NCBI GenBank assembly: GCA_030263395.1
Contig: SZOW01000010.1
Span: forward strand, 31,013-95,012
Source of the DNA: QUBU01 sp014337915
Lineage (GTDB): Bacteria > Pseudomonadota > Gammaproteobacteria > Steroidobacterales > GCA-2729495
DNA: 64,000 nucleotides
Reading direction: 5' to 3'
This document shows positions 62,105 to 64,000 of the stretch, piece by piece; the stretch's first letter is position 1, and each line of letters begins with the position of its first letter. The translations under genes and the position numbers were made by a program. The notes beneath the pieces were generated by a model that was given only the letters and a program-made list of their open reading frames with translations, did not search any database and was not told the origin of the DNA.

Positions 62105-62974
62105 ATGATCAACAGCATGACCGGTTTCGCCCGCGGCGAAATCGACTCGCCACTGGGTCCGCTGCTGTGGGAGATCCGCTCCGTCAACCATCGCTACCTC
62201 GAAACGCAGTTCAAGCTGCCCGAGGGATTCCGGGCGCTGGAGGCCGAAGCCAGGCAGGTCATCGCCCGCAGCCTGCGCCGTGGCAAGCTCGATGCGTCAC
62301 TGACCCTGCGTACATCAGGCCGGGAACAGCTGCAGACCCGGCTGAACCTGCCGCGGGCCCGCGAGATCATCGCCCATGCGGCAACCGTCGCCAGCCGGAT
62401 CACCGGCCCCGCTCCCATCGATCCCGTCGACATCCTGCGCTGGCCCGGCGTCATCGAAGAGCAGGAAACCACCGCCGACAGCGCCTTCCCGCTCGCCCTG
62501 TCCAGCCTCGAGACCACGGTCGCCGCCCTCGCCGCGAGCCGTGCCCGCGAAGGCGCGCGCATCCACGAACTGCTCGAGGGCCGCTGCGCCGACATCCTCG
62601 TGCACGTCAGCGCCGTCCGCGCGCGCCTGCCGCTGGTGCTGCAGGCCATCCGCGAAAAGCTCGCCGAGCGCGTGCGCAACCTCGCCGCCAGCATCGACCC
62701 CGAGCGCCTCGAGCAGGAACTGGTGCTCATCGCCCAGAAGCTCGATGTCAGCGAGGAACTCGACCGCCTCGAAGGCCATGTCGCCGAATTCCGCGCCACC
62801 ATGAAGAAGCCCGACGAAGCCGCCGGGCGGCGCCTCGACTTCCTGCTGCAGGAATTCAACCGCGAGGCCAATACGCTGGCATCGAAATCAGCGGACGCCG
62901 AGACCACGCGCCATGCCGTGGACCTCAAGGTGCTGATCGAGCAGATGCGCGAGCAGGTGCAGAACGTGGAGTAG
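62105..62974 (+). CDS. yicC: YicC family endoribonuclease
   Basis: 289-residue member of the YicC family, recently recognised as an endoribonuclease that acts on small RNAs in E. coli. The N-terminal MINSMTGFARGE and NHRYLETQFKLPE match the family, as does the C-terminal GRRLDFLLQEFNREANTLASKS. The ATG at 62105 is preferred to one nine bases earlier. It is divergent from the PP2C gene. In relatives gmk follows; here 310 bases of intergenic DNA and toxin-antitoxin remains follow instead. Confidence 0.93.
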   Translation: MINSMTGFARGEIDSPLGPLLWEIRSVNHRYLETQFKLPEGFRALEAEARQVIARSLRRGKLDASLTLRTSGREQLQTRLNLPRAREIIAHAATVASRITGPAPIDPVDILRWPGVIEEQETTADSAFPLALSSLETTVAALAASRAREGARIHELLEGRCADILVHVSAVRARLPLVLQAIREKLAERVRNLAASIDPERLEQELVLIAQKLDVSEELDRLEGHVAEFRATMKKPDEAAGRRLDFLLQEFNREANTLASKSADAETTRHAVDLKVLIEQMREQVQNVE

Positions 62975-62975
62975 G
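62959..62975 (+). repeat. 17-bp direct repeat, copy 1, at the yicC 3' end
   Basis: GCAGAACGTGGAGTAGG spans the last codons and stop of yicC. A second copy, differing at one base, lies at 63710-63726. The 750 bases between them hold the orphan antitoxin and toxin remains. Such repeats can be left when DNA integrates at the 3' end of a gene. Confidence 0.5.
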
Positions 62976-63286
62976 TGCCGTGGGCTTCCGCGCCTTTCCA
63001 TGCATCACGTCCCGGCGCGTCGAGTTGGCTCCGGCCACCACTCCTCAACGTGTGGCCACAGCCACACATCGGGACACGAGACATGGCCGACTGCTCCCGT
63101 CCACCGACGCACAAGCGGGTCTGCCCCAGGGAAAGCCTTAAGTAAGCAACCCATTGATTCACAACTGTTCCCGTTCGCCGCAGGTTACCGTTCCGGCTGA
63201 CCCCTTAAATTGACTCCAGGCTCATGCCGGAAAGCCACGGGATGCTTCCGGTACACTCGCCCCCAAGGGAATATCCGGGAGTCGCC
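62975..63286 (+). other. Intergenic region between yicC and the antitoxin gene
   Basis: No gene with coding signature was found in these 312 bases. The composition is somewhat less GC-rich than the flanks. A GGTACACTCG segment near 63250 with TTGACT about 40 bases earlier is a weak promoter candidate for the antitoxin. Nothing else of note. Confidence 0.5.
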
Positions 63287-63508
63287 ATGACCACCGCCGA
63301 CATTGCGAAGCTGCCCATAGCTGAAAAGCTCTTGCTCATGGAGCAGCTGTGGGACGCGCTGCGGGTGCAGGCCGATAGCAGCGTCGTCCCCGCCTGGCAC
63401 AAGGACATCCTGGCAGAGCGGCTGCGTCGCCTGGACTCCGGCAGCGAACCCACATCCGATTGGGCCGAGACCAAGGAGCGCATTCGCTCGCGGATCAAAG
63501 CGGGCTGA
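63287..63508 (+). CDS. Addiction-module antitoxin-like protein (orphan)
   Basis: 73-residue protein of the 'putative addiction module component' family that usually accompanies ParE/RelE toxins. It begins MTTADIAKLPIAEKLLLMEQ and has LWDALR, then RLRRLDSG with a charged C-terminus. The ATG at 63287 has GGGAG six bases upstream; the open frame reaches 63224. The partner toxin gene normally follows directly, but here only its last 24 codons are left. Confidence 0.82.
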   Translation: MTTADIAKLPIAEKLLLMEQLWDALRVQADSSVVPAWHKDILAERLRRLDSGSEPTSDWAETKERIRSRIKAG

Positions 63509-63510
63509 AG

Positions 63511-63585
63511 GACGATACCGCCACGGTCGTTGCAGTGCTCGATTGTCGGCAGGACCCGGCCTCCATCACAGAGCGCGTCGGCTGA
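63511..63585 (+). pseudogene. 3' remnant of a ParE/RelE-family toxin gene
   Basis: Directly after the antitoxin stop an open segment encodes DDTATVVAVLDCRQDPASI and then TERVG before TGA. The pattern VVAVLDCRQDP followed by ER is the C-terminal signature of ParE-type toxins (compare VLHCRRDP). The first two-thirds of the toxin, including the start codon, are missing, so the toxin cannot be made. The junction lies within two bases of the antitoxin stop. Confidence 0.65.
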
Positions 63586-63709
63586 ATGCAAGTTCAGTGC
63601 TCGGCGAAATGAAACCTGGCGCGTGTAGCTAGTGATGCAGCTGGACCTGCTCTGAGTTGAACGAAACCAATATGAGTCAAAGCACTAGAGGCATTCCCAC
63701 CGAGATATT

Positions 63710-63726
63710 GCAGAACCTGGAGTAGG
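63710..63726 (+). repeat. 17-bp direct repeat, copy 2
   Basis: GCAGAACCTGGAGTAGG repeats the end of yicC (62959-62975) with a single C-for-G difference and includes the TAG. It stands outside any gene, 46 bases before the pspC-domain gene. Confidence 0.5.
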
Positions 63727-63771
63727 ACGGCGGCAGACCCACAGCGCTCCTACTCCGCTACACTCCCCACC

Positions 63772-63966
63772 ATGAGCAGGAAACGCCCCTTGCGCCTGTC
63801 GCACAACCGCATGCTCGGCGGTGTCTGTGCGGGGATCGCGGAGTATTTCGGCGTCGAAGTCAATTTCGTCCGCCTGTTCTACCTGCTGACCTCGGCGGCC
63901 AGCGCGGTCGCGCCTGGCGTCGTCATCTACCTGGTGCTGTGGCTGATGCTGCCGCCGCCGGAGTGA
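63772..63966 (+). CDS. PspC-domain small membrane protein
   Basis: 64-residue protein that consists of a PspC domain: LSHNRMLGGVCAGIAEYFGV and a hydrophobic helix (about 32-58, FYLLTSAASAVAPGVVIYL). PspC domains occur in phage-shock and other membrane-stress proteins; single-domain versions are common and uncharacterised. The ATG at 63772 is not preceded by a strong ribosome-binding site. It is the last gene of the window; 34 bases follow. Confidence 0.88.
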   Translation: MSRKRPLRLSHNRMLGGVCAGIAEYFGVEVNFVRLFYLLTSAASAVAPGVVIYLVLWLMLPPPE

Positions 63967-64000
63967 GTGAGGGCACCAGACTTTCAGATGCAGATGGCGC

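Noticed and set aside
63586..63771. A complete toxin gene after the antitoxin
   Set aside because: The only toxin-like sequence ends at 63585; the following bases have stops in all frames and no similarity to ParE.

Overview
The window is a dense, high-GC stretch of bacterial chromosome. The gene order is typical of Gammaproteobacteria: dut-coaBC / radC-rpmB-rpmG, coaD-rsmD / ftsY-ftsE-ftsX-rpoH, mrcA / pilMNOPQ-aroK-aroB-dgt, and rdgB-rph / yicC. The high GC, the FtsY without an acidic N-terminal domain, an SpvB/RHS protein and a GEMM riboswitch ahead of pilM suggest a non-enteric lineage such as Xanthomonadales, Nevskiales or Steroidobacterales. That placement is inference. No rRNA, tRNA, insertion sequence, prophage or CRISPR array was seen.

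Layout. 1-12.7 kb is housekeeping: nucleotide and CoA synthesis, ribosomal proteins L28/L33, a fatty-acid desaturase, MutM, gamma-glutamyltransferase, CoaD/RsmD, FtsYEX and the heat-shock sigma factor RpoH preceded by a near-perfect CIRCE operator. 12.9-29.4 kb is metabolic and accessory: two MATE exporters, a Nudix hydrolase, a thiolase, a dienelactone hydrolase, a UbiD-like decarboxylase with a Tat-type leader and a Rieske oxygenase, followed by cell-envelope genes, a DctA-type carrier, a FAH-family enzyme and an aldehyde dehydrogenase. 29.5-40.4 kb is the most unusual part: a J-domain/zinc-ribbon/PilZ-like protein, a 34-residue ORF in its own transcription unit, a lipoprotein flavocytochrome with a partner outer-membrane protein, and a 2044-residue secreted SpvB/FG-GAP/RHS protein whose stop codon overlaps the start of a lipoprotein gene (candidate effector and immunity pair). 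40.4-54.5 kb returns to conserved cargo: a YbbAP-like ABC system divergent from tesA, pyrF, a large palindromic repeat, dgt-aroB-aroK and pilQPONM. The pil operon is preceded by a clear cyclic-di-GMP-I (GEMM) riboswitch on the minus strand. 54.5-64 kb holds mrcA, gltA, rpmE, an intergenic region with consensus DnaA boxes, rdgB-rph, a PP2C phosphatase, yicC, an orphan antitoxin with the remains of its toxin, and a PspC-domain protein.

How parts connect. Pilus assembly (PilMNOPQ) appears to be under direct cyclic-di-GMP control at the RNA level, and a PilZ-like protein elsewhere in the window may read the same signal. The heat-shock response links HrcA (CIRCE) to RpoH. Envelope functions are numerous: PBP1a, a D,D-carboxypeptidase, an OmpA-like lipoprotein, FtsEX, an LptD-independent YbbAP-type ABC pair and the pilus secretin. 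Start codons were chosen from homologous N-termini, ribosome-binding sites and overlaps; alternatives are given in the entries.
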